Shown: positions 8,987 through 21,569 of the stretch, one piece after another
How positions within the stretch are numbered: position 1 is the first letter of the stretch
Layout of the letters: each line of letters begins with the position of its first letter
NCBI GenBank assembly: GCA_041504365.1
Contig: CP167917.1
Location: 3,286,001 to 3,350,000, forward strand
DNA from: Dryocola sp. LX212
GTDB taxonomy: Bacteria > Pseudomonadota > Gammaproteobacteria > Enterobacterales > Enterobacteriaceae
Reading direction: 5' to 3'
DNA: 64,000 nucleotides
Notes under the pieces: model-generated
Seen by the model: only the letters and a program-made list of their open reading frames with translations
Database searches by the model: none
What the model was told of the DNA's origin: nothing
Made by a program: the position numbers and the translations under genes

Positions 8987-9751
8987 TCATCCGATGAAAC
9001 TGCGCACCACAATCCCCTGCTCTTCCAGCAGCTGACGCACCCGACGGGCCATTTCAACCGCGCCGGGGGTGTCGCCATGCACGCAAAGAGAATCTGCCTG
9101 AATCGGGGTGAACGTTCCTTCTACAGAAATGATGCCGCCCTGGGTGATGAGCTGGAGCATACGCTGGGCAACTGTTTGCGGATCGTGAATTACCGAGCCT
9201 GGTTCACGGCGGGCAACTAAAGTGCCGTCACCGTGATAAGCACGGTCGGCAAAAGCTTCAGAAATTACCCGCAGCCCTTTTTGCTCGGCCCACTCCAGAA
9301 TCTTTGAACCGGCTAGCCCCACCAGCGGCAGAGTCGAATCGGCCGCAAGTATGCCCTCAATCACCGCCGCTGCCTGGCGTTCGTCATGAGCGATGGTGTT
9401 ATAGAGCGCGCCATGCGGTTTGACGTAGCGGACTGTTGTTCCCGCGGCTTTCGCCAGCCCCTGTAACGCGCCAATCTGATAGATGACATCGGCGGTCAGC
9501 TCGCCGCTGGCGATGTCCATACTGCGGCGGCCAAAACCAACGAGGTCGGGATAAGCGACGTGAGCACCAACGACCACGCCTTGTGCCTGTGCCGCACGCA
9601 GCGTACCGAGAAGACCAGCAGGCGAACCCGCATGAAATCCACAGGCAACGTTCGCGCTGCTGACTACGTTTAAAATCGCAGCGTCATCGCCCATCGTCCA
9701 CTGCCCGAAGCTCTCACCCAGATCGCTGTTTAAATCGATTGTTATGCTCAT
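8987..9751 (-). CDS. pxpA: 5-oxoprolinase subunit A (LamB/YcsF family)
   Basis: A 254-aa LamB/YcsF-family protein. PxpA acts with PxpB and PxpC to open 5-oxoproline (pyroglutamate) to glutamate with ATP. Family motifs are intact: NSDLGESFG near the N-terminus, [10 protein letters not shown] (about 36-45), VKPHGALYN and CVHGDTPGA near the end. The start at 9751 ([12 protein letters not shown]) matches the usual family N-terminus; an upstream in-frame ATG at 9790 would add a non-homologous extension. No pxpB or pxpC lies in this window, whereas the genes are usually clustered. The stop lies 48 bp from the DHA2 transporter gene upstream on the same strand. Confidence 0.88.
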   Translation of the reverse strand: MSITIDLNSDLGESFGQWTMGDDAAILNVVSSANVACGFHAGSPAGLLGTLRAAQAQGVVVGAHVAYPDLVGFGRRSMDIASGELTADVIYQIGALQGLAKAAGTTVRYVKPHGALYNTIAHDERQAAAVIEGILAADSTLPLVGLAGSKILEWAEQKGLRVISEAFADRAYHGDGTLVARREPGSVIHDPQTVAQRMLQLITQGGIISVEGTFTPIQADSLCVHGDTPGAVEMARRVRQLLEEQGIVVRSFIG

Positions 9752-9798
9752 TGCCAATTCCCTGTCCAAGACCTTAGAGAAAACTAGCATATATCAGG

Positions 9799-11298
9799 CT
9801 ACTTACGCAGCGGCACGTCCTTTATCAGCCATGACAGAATAAATGCCAGCACCACTACGCCTGCCGCAATGATGTAAACCGAGTGCAGGGCTGAACCAAA
9901 CGCCTGTAGATAGTCATTACGCAGGGCGACGGGCAGCTCATGCACGGCTTTTGCGCCCATCTGATGCGGAAGTTCTACGCCCGGAGGGATCAGCGCCATA
10001 AGCTTAGTTTGCAGAACGTTAGTGAAGATTGCACCGAAGCCCGCCACGCCAATCGAGCCGCCAATCTGGCGGAACAACGTAGCGCTGGAGGTTGCCACGC
10101 CGATCAGCTTTTGTTCCACGCTGTTCTGCACCGCGAGGATCAGCACCTGCATCACCATCCCCAGACCGCAGCCGAGCAGCGCTATATAGAAATAGAGCGT
10201 GTGCAGCGGCGAGTCGATTTTCAACGTGCCCAGCAGCGCCATGGCAATAAACGTCACCAGCGTGCCGACGATCGGGAAGATGCGGTAGCGACCAATTTTA
10301 CTGATAATGCGGCCGCTAATAATCGAGGTGATCATCAGGCCGCCCATCAGCGGCAGCAGCTGGATGCCCGCCTCCGTTGGCGTCGACGATTTCACCACCT
10401 GCAAATAGAGCGGCAGGAAGGTCATCGAGCCAAACAGCGACATCCCGATGATAAAGCCAATCAGGCAGCTGAGCAGGAAAGTGCGGTCGCGGAACAGGCC
10501 CAGCGGGATGATCGGTTCGATGGCCAGCCGCTCTTCATAAATAAACCCGCCGAGCGTCACGGCAAAGAAGGCAAAGATGCACCAGAGCTGCGGATCGGAC
10601 CACGCCATCACGGTGCCACCCTGGCTGGTAAAGAGGATCAGACAGGTTAGCGAGATGGCAAGATAGCCCGCGCCGAGGAAGTCTATCTGATGGCGAATGC
10701 GCGCCGTCTGCGGCTTCAGCACCGCGCCAATCACCAGCAGCGCAAAGACCCCGAGCGGCAGGTTGATATAAAAGATCCAGCGCCAGGAGAAATGTTCGAC
10801 CAGGAAGCCGCCAATCAGCGGCCCGATAACGGTTGCCAGCCCAAATACCCCGCCAAACAGCCCCTGGTATTTACCGCGGTCCGCCGGGGGAATAACGTCC
10901 CCTACCGCTGCCATAGTGACTACCATCAGACCGCCGCCACCAAGACCTTGCAGGGCGCGCATCAGAATAAGCTGCGTCATATTCTGCGCCAGGCCGCACA
11001 GCGCGGAGCCGACCAGGAAGATCACAATAGCCGTTTGCAGAACGATTTTGCGCCCGAGCAGATCGCCAAATTTACCGTACAGCGGCACGACAATCGTTGA
11101 AGAAAGCAGATACGCCGTGACAACCCAGGAGAGTTTTTCCAGCCCGCCCAGCTCGCTAACAATCGTCGGCAGCGCCGTGGAAACGATAGTTTGATCCAGC
11201 GCGGCAAGCAGCATCACCAGCATCAGGGCGGCGAAGAGCAAACGAACCGAAGTAGTCTGCGGTGGGGAATCCGTGTGTGATTCGTGCGTTGTAGTCAT
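9799..11298 (-). CDS. DHA2-family (EmrB/QacA-type) drug:H+ antiporter
   Basis: A ~499-aa major facilitator with 14 predicted membrane helices exporting toxic compounds by proton exchange. Motif D1 of the 14-helix group, [14 protein letters not shown], lies at the start of helix 1; motif A ([10 protein letters not shown]) lies in the helix 2-3 loop and the motif C region reads [10 protein letters not shown]. The ATG at 11298 is preferred because GGAG lies four bases upstream; another ATG six codons earlier has a poor ribosome site. No adaptor (emrA-like) gene is adjacent, so it probably works alone in the inner membrane. A REP element lies in its 5' region. Substrate unknown. Confidence 0.88.
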   Translation of the reverse strand: MTTTHESHTDSPPQTTSVRLLFAALMLVMLLAALDQTIVSTALPTIVSELGGLEKLSWVVTAYLLSSTIVVPLYGKFGDLLGRKIVLQTAIVIFLVGSALCGLAQNMTQLILMRALQGLGGGGLMVVTMAAVGDVIPPADRGKYQGLFGGVFGLATVIGPLIGGFLVEHFSWRWIFYINLPLGVFALLVIGAVLKPQTARIRHQIDFLGAGYLAISLTCLILFTSQGGTVMAWSDPQLWCIFAFFAVTLGGFIYEERLAIEPIIPLGLFRDRTFLLSCLIGFIIGMSLFGSMTFLPLYLQVVKSSTPTEAGIQLLPLMGGLMITSIISGRIISKIGRYRIFPIVGTLVTFIAMALLGTLKIDSPLHTLYFYIALLGCGLGMVMQVLILAVQNSVEQKLIGVATSSATLFRQIGGSIGVAGFGAIFTNVLQTKLMALIPPGVELPHQMGAKAVHELPVALRNDYLQAFGSALHSVYIIAAGVVVLAFILSWLIKDVPLRK

Positions 11299-11333
11299 TG
11301 GCTCCGGCTTAATCATTTACAGGTATTTTTATA

Positions 11334-11364
11334 GTAGGTCGGATAAGCGCAGCGTCATCCGACA
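11334..11364. repeat. REP-like palindrome
   Basis: TCGGAT (11339-11344) pairs with ATCCGA (11357-11362) around AAGCGCAGCGTC, the REP core. It is unusual in lying about 40 bp upstream of the efflux-pump start rather than after a gene. Confidence 0.75.
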
Positions 11365-11695
11365 AAACCTAATCAGTCAGCTGAGAAATTAATACGATGG
11401 GAATATTTTCACTGCTATCGGTTATTGTGGCTCAGTAACCTTCCTGACGCAGCGCCAAAACTCTTAAATAATAGGACGTCCGGTGGGGAGATCCCTTTTG
11501 TACCGAATTTCAGGACCCTTTTATGCAGAATAATGCTTATAAAAACTTTTTAATTCAGCAGGTTTACTATTCTCTTACGCCGTGAAATGTAAAGTTTAAA
11601 AAAGGATCGCCACCGCGCTTTTCATCCCCTTGTAAAGCTTCGGTCATTGGGAGTACATTAGCGCCGACTGGCCGCTCCCGGCCAAGGAATACAAC
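11365..11695. other. Gene-free stretch upstream of ypdK
   Basis: About 330 bp with no convincing long gene. A candidate promoter TTGTAA-18 bp-TACATT (11630-11659) and a 6-bp hairpin TGGCCG/CGGCCA (11669-11684) end just before the small ORF at 11696. In K-12 lpxP would lie in this neighbourhood; it is not seen here. Confidence 0.45.
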
Positions 11696-11791
11696 GTGAA
11701 ACGCTCCGCACGACGGATGAAGTTAATCCCAAAATGCCCCTCCGGCGATTTCACTTTTCTATACTGGTTTTCTGGCGACAAAAGTGCGTGA
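11696..11791 (+). CDS. Candidate 31-aa small ORF upstream of ypdK
   Basis: GTG-initiated frame of 31 codons with AAGGAAT seven bases upstream. The peptide is basic at the N-terminus (KRSARRMK) and hydrophobic near the C-terminus (TFLYWF). Its stop lies 21 bases before the ypdK start. I recognise no family. It may be a leader peptide, a small protein or chance; the ribosome site and position are the only evidence. Confidence 0.22.
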   Translation: MKRSARRMKLIPKCPSGDFTFLYWFSGDKSA

Positions 11792-11812
11792 AGACGCGCG
11801 GAGCAATGCAAA

Positions 11813-11884
11813 GTGAAATATTTTCTGATGGGTATCTCAGTCATTCTGGCGGTGTGGGTCGGGACTTTTGTGATTATGATTTAA
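11813..11884 (+). CDS. ypdK: YpdK small membrane protein
   Basis: A 23-aa single-helix membrane peptide, GTG start, with GGAG (11800-11803) as ribosome site. The peptide (MKYFLMGISVILAV then WVGTFVIMI) closely matches E. coli YpdK as I remember it, and it lies next to alaC as in K-12. Function is unknown; the K-12 protein is a membrane-located small protein. Confidence 0.85.
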   Translation: MKYFLMGISVILAVWVGTFVIMI

Positions 11885-11905
11885 TCTTCACGCAGCCGGT
11901 GATAA

Positions 11906-11930
11906 AAACAGGAGCCGATGGCTCCTGTTT
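11906..11930. terminator. Bidirectional terminator between ypdK and alaC
   Basis: Arms AAACAGGAGCC (11906-11916) and GGCTCCTGTTT (11920-11930) pair perfectly with a GAT loop. T-rich runs follow on both strands (GCGTTTTTAT on the plus strand, TTTTTATCA on the minus). It separates two convergent genes. Confidence 0.85.
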
Positions 11931-11936
11931 GCGTTT

Positions 11937-13175
11937 TTATCCGGTGATATCCGTTGCGGCTTTAGTGGTCGCAGGAAGCAACCCGTCCGCACGGAACATG
12001 GATTTAATACCCCGCACCGCCTGCCGGATACGGTCGCGGTTTTCAATCAGCGCAAATCGCACGTGGGTATCGCCGTAATCACCAAAACCGATACCAGGCG
12101 AAACGCAGACCTTCGCGTCCTGTAGCAACTTCTTGGCAAACTCCAGCGACCCCATCGCCGCATACTGTTCTGGAATTTTCGCCCACACGTACATAGAAGC
12201 TTTCGGGCATTCCACCATCCAGCCAGCTTCATGCAGCCCTTTGACCAGCACGTCGCGGCGGCGCTTGTACTGTTCGGCGATATCTTTCACGCACTGCTGA
12301 TCCCCTTCCAGCGCGGCGATCGCCGCCACCTGCAACGGAGTAAACGTGCCGTAATCGTGATAGCTTTTGATACGCGCCAGCGCGCTTACCAGCTCCTGGT
12401 TGCCCACCATAAAGCCAATACGCCAGCCCGCCATGTTATAGCTTTTTGACAGCGTAAAGAATTCGACGGCCACGTCGCGCGCGCCGGGAACCTGCATGAT
12501 AGACGGCGCTTTCCAGCCGTCGTACACGATATCGGCATAGGCCAGATCGTGGATCACCAGCACGTCATAGCGCTTAGCCAGCGCCACAACCTTTTCGAAG
12601 AATTCCAGCTCCACGCACTGCGCCGTTGGGTTAGACGGGAAGCCCAGGATCATCATCTTCGGCTTCGGGTAGCTTTCGCGAATGGCGCGCTCCAGCTCGT
12701 TAAAGAAGTCAACGCCTTCCACCAGCGGCACGGAACGCACCTGCGCACCCGCGATGACCGCGCCGTAGATATGAATCGGGTAGCTCGGGTTTGGCACCAG
12801 CACAGTGTCACCATGATCGAGCGTGGCCAGCATCAGGTGCGCCAGCCCTTCTTTCGAGCCGATGGTGACAATCGCTTCGCTCTCCGGATCGATATCCACT
12901 TCATAGCGATCTTTGTACCAGCGAGAAATTGCGCGGCGCAGGCGTGGGATACCACGGGAGGTGGAGTAGCCGTGCGTGTCGTCACGCTGGGCTACGGTGC
13001 AGAGTTTTTCAACGATATGCGGAGGCGTAGGGCCGTCGGGGTTGCCCATGCTGAAATCGATAATATCTTCGCCACGGCGACGCGCGGCCATTTTCAGTTC
13101 GGCGGTGATATTAAATACATACGGGGGAAGACGATCGATACGCGAAAAACGACGTTTAGGACTGGAGTCAGCCAT
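11937..13175 (-). CDS. alaC: Alanine aminotransferase AlaC
   Basis: PLP-dependent class I/II aminotransferase that makes L-alanine from pyruvate and glutamate, one of the three main alanine transaminases in E. coli. The start at 13175 ([10 protein letters not shown], ribosome site AGAGGAA) gives 412 aa, the K-12 length; an upstream in-frame extension is not homologous. Motifs: substrate loop [13 protein letters not shown], the PLP aspartate in the HDLAYAD stretch, and the lysine in [15 protein letters not shown]. It is monocistronic, convergent with ypdK. The 5' region to the YbiU-like gene is 245 bp; no specific operator is recognised. Confidence 0.95.
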   Translation of the reverse strand: MADSSPKRRFSRIDRLPPYVFNITAELKMAARRRGEDIIDFSMGNPDGPTPPHIVEKLCTVAQRDDTHGYSTSRGIPRLRRAISRWYKDRYEVDIDPESEAIVTIGSKEGLAHLMLATLDHGDTVLVPNPSYPIHIYGAVIAGAQVRSVPLVEGVDFFNELERAIRESYPKPKMMILGFPSNPTAQCVELEFFEKVVALAKRYDVLVIHDLAYADIVYDGWKAPSIMQVPGARDVAVEFFTLSKSYNMAGWRIGFMVGNQELVSALARIKSYHDYGTFTPLQVAAIAALEGDQQCVKDIAEQYKRRRDVLVKGLHEAGWMVECPKASMYVWAKIPEQYAAMGSLEFAKKLLQDAKVCVSPGIGFGDYGDTHVRFALIENRDRIRQAVRGIKSMFRADGLLPATTKAATDITG

Positions 13176-13420
13176 AGATTCCTCTGGTTTACGTAAGCGC
13201 CCGGACCGTCCGAGCGACGCTGCCACGCTGTTGTGGCCCGCTTTGAAAATAGCCTGAATAAAAATCATCTGTCGAGAGGCTAAGCGAAAATATTTTTGTT
13301 TCGCCTAAAACATGAACTTTCATTTGAAAGCCATCACTGTTTTATTTGATACTAAAGCCTATATTAACCTCATCGCAACAAAACAATTACCTCTTACCCG
13401 ATGACAACGAGGAACCTGCC

Positions 13421-14662
13421 ATGAACCTGAACATCGATGAATTGCCGCAAGAAATTCGCCATATTAAACAACAGCTTCGAAAAAACCTCCCCAATTACAA
13501 AGAGGTGTTCGCCGAACTGGAAAGGGATATGCGCCGCCAGATCGACGACATTCGTTCTGAGCTTGATCGCGGAGAAAACCCCGTCCCGCAAATTCATGCC
13601 GATGACATCGTGCAAAACCGCATTAGCGAGCAGCAAAAAGCCCTGATCCGCCAGCGCGGATGCTGCACCGTTAAAGGGGTTTTCCCGGAGCAGCAGGCCC
13701 GCGCCTGGAACGAAGAGATCGGTAATTACCTTGCGCGAAACAACTTTACCGACAGGCTAAAGAACGCAGCAGAAGACAACTACTTCGGCACGCTTGCCGC
13801 CAGTAAGCCGCAAATTTACGGCATTTACTGGTCAAAACCGCAGGTCGAAGCGCGCCAGCACGAACGCATGAAAGCGGTGCAAGTGTTCCTCAATAACCTG
13901 TGGGAGACCGAAAGCAACGGTAAACAGCACTTTGATGCCGACCGTGTGGTGAGCTACGCCGACCGGACGCGCCGCCGTCCGCCTCGTTCAACCTCGCTGG
14001 GCCTTTCCCCACACGTTGACGGCGGCTCCGTTGAACGCTGGCTGGATGACAACTTCCGCCACGTTTACCGTCACGTTTTTGCAGGCCAGTGGCAGAACTA
14101 CAACCCTTTTGCCGCAGAAGGCCGTACGGAAGTACGCGAGTTCCCTTCCCCGGCGGTGTGCTCCATGTTCCGCACCTTCCAGGGCTGGACCGCACTTAGC
14201 CCGCAGCGCAAACACGGCGGCACGCTGAATCTGCTGCCGATTGCCAATGCTATGGCCTATATTTTGCTGCGTGCCCTACAGGATGACGTGCCGGAAGATT
14301 CGCTTTGCGAAGCCTGGCCGGGCCGCGCGCTGTCCATTAACGAACGGTGGCATCCCCTTTTATTAACGGGGATATCCTCAATTCCTGATATGGAAGCGGG
14401 CGACACCGTGTTCTGGCACTGCGACGTGATCCACTCGGTTGAAAACGAGCATCTTGGCGAGTTCGACAGCAACGTCATGTATATCGCTGCAGCCCCCTGG
14501 TGCGAGAAGAACATTGCCTATCTTGAGCGCCAGTGGCCGGCGTTTGTAGAAGGTCAGTCCCCGCCGGACTTTGCCGCTGACGATTTCGAGGTAGATTTCA
14601 GCGGCCGGGCAACGCCTGCGGACTTGACCGCCGCCGGGGTTGAGCTGATGGGCGGGAAATAG
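13421..14662 (+). CDS. YbiU-like DUF1479 protein, putative 2-oxoglutarate/Fe(II) oxygenase
   Basis: A 413-aa protein homologous to E. coli YbiU (DUF1479). The fold is related to clavaminate synthase-type Fe(II)/2-oxoglutarate oxygenases, and the candidate metal motif is HVDGG (an HxD) with the distal His in the later HCDVIHSV. Start 13421 is chosen for the GAGGAA ribosome site six bases away; a longer open frame upstream lacks one. YbiU lies elsewhere in K-12, so this copy is not at the K-12 place. The substrate is unknown. It is divergent from alaC and followed by REP palindromes. Confidence 0.85.
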   Translation: MNLNIDELPQEIRHIKQQLRKNLPNYKEVFAELERDMRRQIDDIRSELDRGENPVPQIHADDIVQNRISEQQKALIRQRGCCTVKGVFPEQQARAWNEEIGNYLARNNFTDRLKNAAEDNYFGTLAASKPQIYGIYWSKPQVEARQHERMKAVQVFLNNLWETESNGKQHFDADRVVSYADRTRRRPPRSTSLGLSPHVDGGSVERWLDDNFRHVYRHVFAGQWQNYNPFAAEGRTEVREFPSPAVCSMFRTFQGWTALSPQRKHGGTLNLLPIANAMAYILLRALQDDVPEDSLCEAWPGRALSINERWHPLLLTGISSIPDMEAGDTVFWHCDVIHSVENEHLGEFDSNVMYIAAAPWCEKNIAYLERQWPAFVEGQSPPDFAADDFEVDFSGRATPADLTAAGVELMGGK

Positions 14663-14670
14663 TTTTTCTG

Positions 14671-14722
14671 CGGATGACGCAGGCTTATCCGCCCTACGAT
14701 CCGGGAATTGTAGGGCGGATAA
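14671..14722. repeat. REP-like pair with a 13-bp perfect inverted repeat
   Basis: CGGATGACGC...CTTATCCG (14671-14691) overlaps a second palindrome: TTATCCGCCCTAC (14685-14697) and GTAGGGCGGATAA (14710-14722). It lies between the YbiU-like gene and ypdA. Confidence 0.75.
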
Positions 14723-14820
14723 ACAAAGTGCCACCCATCACGTGTTCGGTATGAGGGTTCTGGCTTCCCCGTCAGAATTTCCTTATCATGGCCTCTTCCC
14801 TCAAGGCATGCGAGTAACCC

Positions 14821-16530
14821 GTGCACGAAATTTTTAATATGCTGCTGGCAGTGTTTGACCGGGCGGCGCTGATGCTTATTTGTCTTTTCTTCCTGATCCG
14901 CATCCGCCTGTTTCGCGAGCTGCTGCACAAAAACGCCCACACGCCGAAAGAGCTGCTGGCCGTTACCGCTATTTTCTCGATGTTCGCCCTCTTCAGCACC
15001 TGGTCCGGCGTGCATGTTGAAGGCTCGCTGGTCAACGTGCGGATTATCGCCGTTATGGCGGGCGGCATTCTGTTTGGCCCATGGGTAGGCATTATTACCG
15101 GCGTGATTGCCGGGACGCACCGCTATTTAATTGATATCGGCGGCGTCACCGCCGTGCCGTGCTTTATTACCAGCATTACCGCAGGCTTTATCTCCGGGTG
15201 GATCAACCGCAAAGTGCCGAAAGAGCAGCACTGGCGCATCGGGATTATCGCCGGCATGCTATGCGAAACGATGACCATGACGCTGGTCGTGCTCTGGGCG
15301 CCGTCCATCGAGCTTGGCTGGGATATCGTCTCAAAAATCGGCGCGCCGATGATTCTGGGCTCGGTTTCCATCGGTTTTATCGTGCTGCTGGTGCAGAGCG
15401 TTGAAGGGGAAAAGGAGGCCAGCGCGGCTCGCCAGGCGAAGCTGGCGCTGGATATTGCCAACAAAACCCTACCGCTGTTTCGTAATGTGAACAGCGAATC
15501 CCTGCGCAAGGTCTGCGATATTATTCGTCAGGACATCGATGCCGATGCGGTAGCGATTACTGACAACGATAAAGTGCTGGCCTACGTTGGCGTCGGTGAG
15601 AAGAACTATAAGCAGAACGACCTCGGGATCAGCCCGCGTACCAGGCTGGCGCTGCGTGAAGGCAAAATCATTATCCGCAACGACGACGAGGCCTACCGCA
15701 CGCCGGAGATCCACTCCCTGATCATCATCCCGCTGTGGGAAAAAGGCGTGGTGACCGGCACGCTGAAAATTTACTATCGCCACGCGCACCAGATCACCTC
15801 CACGTTGCAGGAAATGGCGGTTGGGCTGTCGCAGATAATCTCGACCCAGCTCGAAGTTTCCCGCGCTGAGCAGCTGCGCGAAATGGCGAACAAGGCTGAG
15901 CTGCGGGCGCTGCAAAGTAAGATTAACCCGCACTTTCTGTTTAACGCGCTGAACGCCATTTCCTCTTCAATTCGCCTGAATCCGGACACCGCCCGCCAGC
16001 TGATTTTCAATCTTTCACGCTATCTGCGCTTCAATATTGAGCTGAACGACGACGAACAGATCGATATCAAGCGCGAGCTTTACCAGATTAAAGATTACAT
16101 CGCCATCGAACAGGCCCGCTTCGGGGATAAGCTGACGGTGATTTATCACATTGATGAAGAGGTGACGTGTAAGATCCCGAGCCTGCTCATCCAGCCGCTG
16201 GTCGAGAATGCCATCGTGCATGGGATCCAGCCCTGCAAAGGGAAAGGCGTGGTCACCATCAGCGTGGAAGAGAGCGGTAACCGAGTGCGTATTGCGGTCC
16301 GGGACACGGGCAACGGTATCGATCCGAAAGTCATTGAGCGCGTAGAGGCCAACGAGATGCCGGGCAACAAAATCGGCCTGCTGAACGTTCATCATCGGGT
16401 TAAGCTGCTCTATGGCGAAGGGCTGATTATTCGCCGCCTCGAGCCGGGTACCGAGATTGCGTTTTACGTGCCGAAGGCCGTCGCCAGCCTGCCGCCGGGG
16501 CTGCTGCCGCTGGAAGGAGAGAAAGGATGA
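14821..16530 (+). CDS. ypdA: Pyruvate-responsive sensor kinase YpdA (PyrS)
   Basis: A 569-aa LytS-type histidine kinase that senses external pyruvate and pairs with YpdB. Domains in order: 5TM-LYT membrane sensor (about 1-200), GAF domain (about 215-350), His-kinase dimerisation with phosphoacceptor H371 in NPHFLFNAL, and a HATPase domain with N-box VENAIVHG and G-box DTGNGID. It starts with GTG. The 3' end overlaps ypdB by four bases (ATGA), so translation is coupled. The first ~200 residues are almost identical to K-12 as I recall it, while the last ~10 residues differ. Confidence 0.95.
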   Translation: MHEIFNMLLAVFDRAALMLICLFFLIRIRLFRELLHKNAHTPKELLAVTAIFSMFALFSTWSGVHVEGSLVNVRIIAVMAGGILFGPWVGIITGVIAGTHRYLIDIGGVTAVPCFITSITAGFISGWINRKVPKEQHWRIGIIAGMLCETMTMTLVVLWAPSIELGWDIVSKIGAPMILGSVSIGFIVLLVQSVEGEKEASAARQAKLALDIANKTLPLFRNVNSESLRKVCDIIRQDIDADAVAITDNDKVLAYVGVGEKNYKQNDLGISPRTRLALREGKIIIRNDDEAYRTPEIHSLIIIPLWEKGVVTGTLKIYYRHAHQITSTLQEMAVGLSQIISTQLEVSRAEQLREMANKAELRALQSKINPHFLFNALNAISSSIRLNPDTARQLIFNLSRYLRFNIELNDDEQIDIKRELYQIKDYIAIEQARFGDKLTVIYHIDEEVTCKIPSLLIQPLVENAIVHGIQPCKGKGVVTISVEESGNRVRIAVRDTGNGIDPKVIERVEANEMPGNKIGLLNVHHRVKLLYGEGLIIRRLEPGTEIAFYVPKAVASLPPGLLPLEGEKG

Positions 16531-17258
16531 AGGTGATCATTGTAGAAGATGAGGTGCTGGCCCAGCAGGAGCTGAACTGGTTGATCCAAAACCATTCGCA
16601 GATGGACATTGTTGCCACCTTTGACGACGGCATGGACGTGCTGAAATACCTTCAGCATCATGAAGTGGACGCCATTTTCCTCGACATTAACATCCCGTCG
16701 CTGGACGGCGTGCTGCTGGCGCAGAACATCAGTAAGTTTGCCCATAAGCCCTTTATCGTGTTTATCACCGCCTGGAAGGAGCATGCGGTAGAAGCCTTTG
16801 AGCTTGAGGCCTTCGACTACATTCTGAAGCCTTATGAGGAGTCGCGGATTATTGGCATGCTGCAAAAGCTGGAGGCCGCGCACCATCAACAGACCGCGCC
16901 GCAGGTTCACGCCAGCAGCAGCCGTGAAAACCTCACCATTAACCTGGTAAAGGATGAGCGTATTATCGTCACGGACATCAACGATATCTATTACGCGGAA
17001 GCGCACGAGAAAATGACGTTTGTTTATACGCGACGCGAGGCCTACGTGATGCCGATGAATATCACCGAGTTTTGCAGCCGTCTACCCGAAAGCCGCTTCT
17101 TTCGCTGCCACCGCTCTTACTGCGTGAACTTAAGCAAGATCCGCGAGATCGAACCGTGGTTTAACAACACCTATATTTTGCGCTTAAGGGATTTAGATTT
17201 TCAGGTGCCGGTGAGCCGCAGCAAGGTGAAAGAGTTTCGCCAGCTGATGCGGCTGTAA
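16527..17258 (+). CDS. ypdB: LytTR response regulator YpdB (PyrR)
   Basis: A 243-aa partner of YpdA; in E. coli it activates yhjX, a transporter gene. An N-terminal receiver domain (1-~115) has phosphoacceptor D53 (FLDINIP), acidic pocket E7-D8, and switch/stabilising residues T and K in FITAW and LKPYEES. A C-terminal LytTR DNA-binding domain (~140-243) contains [12 protein letters not shown]. The start overlaps the ypdA stop. A terminator follows at 17269. Confidence 0.95.
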   Translation: MKVIIVEDEVLAQQELNWLIQNHSQMDIVATFDDGMDVLKYLQHHEVDAIFLDINIPSLDGVLLAQNISKFAHKPFIVFITAWKEHAVEAFELEAFDYILKPYEESRIIGMLQKLEAAHHQQTAPQVHASSSRENLTINLVKDERIIVTDINDIYYAEAHEKMTFVYTRREAYVMPMNITEFCSRLPESRFFRCHRSYCVNLSKIREIEPWFNNTYILRLRDLDFQVPVSRSKVKEFRQLMRL

Positions 17259-17268
17259 TGCGGGAAAG

Positions 17269-17304
17269 GGTGGATGAGCGCAGGCACCATCCACCGCATT
17301 TTTT
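17269..17304. terminator. Terminator/REP-like hairpin after ypdB
   Basis: GGTGGAT (17269-17275) pairs with ATCCACC (17289-17295); GCA then a six-T run (17299-17304) follow on the plus strand. The loop AGCGCAG is REP-like, so one element may serve both roles. It also separates ypdB from convergent glk (stop at 17310). Confidence 0.75.
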
Positions 17305-17309
17305 GCAGG

Positions 17310-18275
17310 TTAAAGGATCTGCCCCAGCGTCTGGCGCAGATGCGCGCCGGCCCCCAGCAGTCCCGGCTGATCGTGGACGATCAGGTAGACCGGGATGTCT
17401 TTAACGTAATCCCTGAAGCGCCCTTTATCTTCAAACCCACCGCGGAAACCGGAGGCTCTGAAGAACTCAAGGAAGCGCGGCACGATGCCGCCTGCGATAT
17501 AAACCCCGCCGAAGCAGCCGAGTGTTAAAGCCAGGTTACCCCCAAAGCGCCCAAGCACTACGCAGAATAGCGAAAGCGCACGCTTACAGTCCGTGCAGCT
17601 GTCGTTCAGCGCGCGTTCGGTAATGTCTTTAGGTTCGTAGCGTTCCGGCTCGCGGCCGTCAGATTTAACAATCGCGCGGTAGAAGTTCACCAGCCCCGGA
17701 CCTGAAAGTACGCGCTCCGCCGACACGTGGCCGATTTCCGCGCGCAGCTCTTCAAGGATAATGCCCTCTTCTTCGCTGTTCGGCGCAAAGTCGACGTGGC
17801 CGCCTTCGCCCGGCAGGCTTACCCAGCGTTTATCAACGTGGACAAGGTGCGCCACACCAAGCCCGGTGCCCGCGCCGTAAACCGCAACCGGCTTGCCCTG
17901 CACCGGCTCGCCGCCGCCGAATTTGATCAGGTGTTCCTCTTTGATCATCGGAATCGCCATCGAAACGGCGGTGAAATCGTTGATGATTTCCAGATGGTCA
18001 AAGCCAAGATTCTTTTTCATTTCGGCGATGGAAAATTCCCAGGTATGGTTGGTCATCGCCACCCAGTCGCCGGTTATCGGGCAGGCGATGGCGATACAGC
18101 CATCCGTCACGCTTGCGTTGTGCTCTTTGAGATAATGCACCACCACCGCTTCCAGGCTCGGAAAATCGAGGCCGGAGTAGGTTTTTGCCTGCGTGATATC
18201 ACCATTTTCAACGTTACACAGTGCCAGACGCGCGTTGGTGCCGCCAACATCTCCCACCAAAGCATATTTTGTCAT
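17310..18275 (-). CDS. glk: Glucokinase
   Basis: A 321-aa cytosolic kinase that phosphorylates free glucose to glucose-6-phosphate, length equal to E. coli Glk. ATP-binding signature [11 protein letters not shown] starts at residue 9 and the catalytic base is D100 in IINDFTAV. It lies convergent with ypdB and divergent from yfeO (224-bp gap), the K-12 order. It complements PTS uptake by handling internally released glucose. No regulator site is clear in the upstream gap. Confidence 0.96.
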   Translation of the reverse strand: MTKYALVGDVGGTNARLALCNVENGDITQAKTYSGLDFPSLEAVVVHYLKEHNASVTDGCIAIACPITGDWVAMTNHTWEFSIAEMKKNLGFDHLEIINDFTAVSMAIPMIKEEHLIKFGGGEPVQGKPVAVYGAGTGLGVAHLVHVDKRWVSLPGEGGHVDFAPNSEEEGIILEELRAEIGHVSAERVLSGPGLVNFYRAIVKSDGREPERYEPKDITERALNDSCTDCKRALSLFCVVLGRFGGNLALTLGCFGGVYIAGGIVPRFLEFFRASGFRGGFEDKGRFRDYVKDIPVYLIVHDQPGLLGAGAHLRQTLGQIL

Positions 18276-18499
18276 TCTTCAACTGCTCCGCTAAAGTCAG
18301 AATAAGTCCTGGCCACACTGTAAAATTAGCCAGCCAAAACAACAACGCCCCGCTGAGTTATCTCCCGGGATTATAGATCTACGTCACATATTAGCCTGAA
18401 CGTTTCAGCCCGTTTTGCGTAAGCGTGGAGCGACGTTCTCTGTCAGACTGTAACAAGTGACCTATACGCGTTAAAAATAGCAAAAAATAAGGAAGGATT

Positions 18500-21456
<2,957 letters not shown>

Positions 21457-21468
21457 TCAAATAGAGTG

Positions 21469-21486
21469 TGGAAAGAAGGATTTACA
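21469..21486 (-). promoter_or_regulatory. Putative TyrR box upstream of ipdC
   Basis: On the minus strand the 18 bases read TGTAAATCCTTCTTTCCA. The TyrR consensus is TGTAAA-N6-TTTACA; one half-site is perfect and the other has one mismatch. It lies 82-99 bp upstream of the ipdC ATG, a position fit for activation. TyrR activation of ipdC is known in Enterobacter cloacae. Confidence 0.7.
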
Positions 21487-21521
21487 GCAAAACGAGGTGT
21501 AAGCTGAGGGTCGCGCGTTCT

Positions 21522-21537
21522 GTGTAAACGTATACAC
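21522..21537. promoter_or_regulatory. 16-bp LacI/GalR-type operator-like palindrome
   Basis: GTGTAAACGTATACAC is palindromic except for one pair, with a central CG as in LacI/GalR-family operators. It lies 32-48 bp upstream of the aldo-keto reductase start, in the shared ipdC/AKR control region. Which protein binds is unknown. Confidence 0.45.
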
Positions 21538-21569
21538 TAGGTTGAGCATTCACTGACAAGGGTAACAAC

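Noticed and set aside
10690-11100. Plus-strand frame opposite the DHA2 pump
   Set aside because: Shadow of the membrane-protein gene; composition is typical of antisense to hydrophobic helices.
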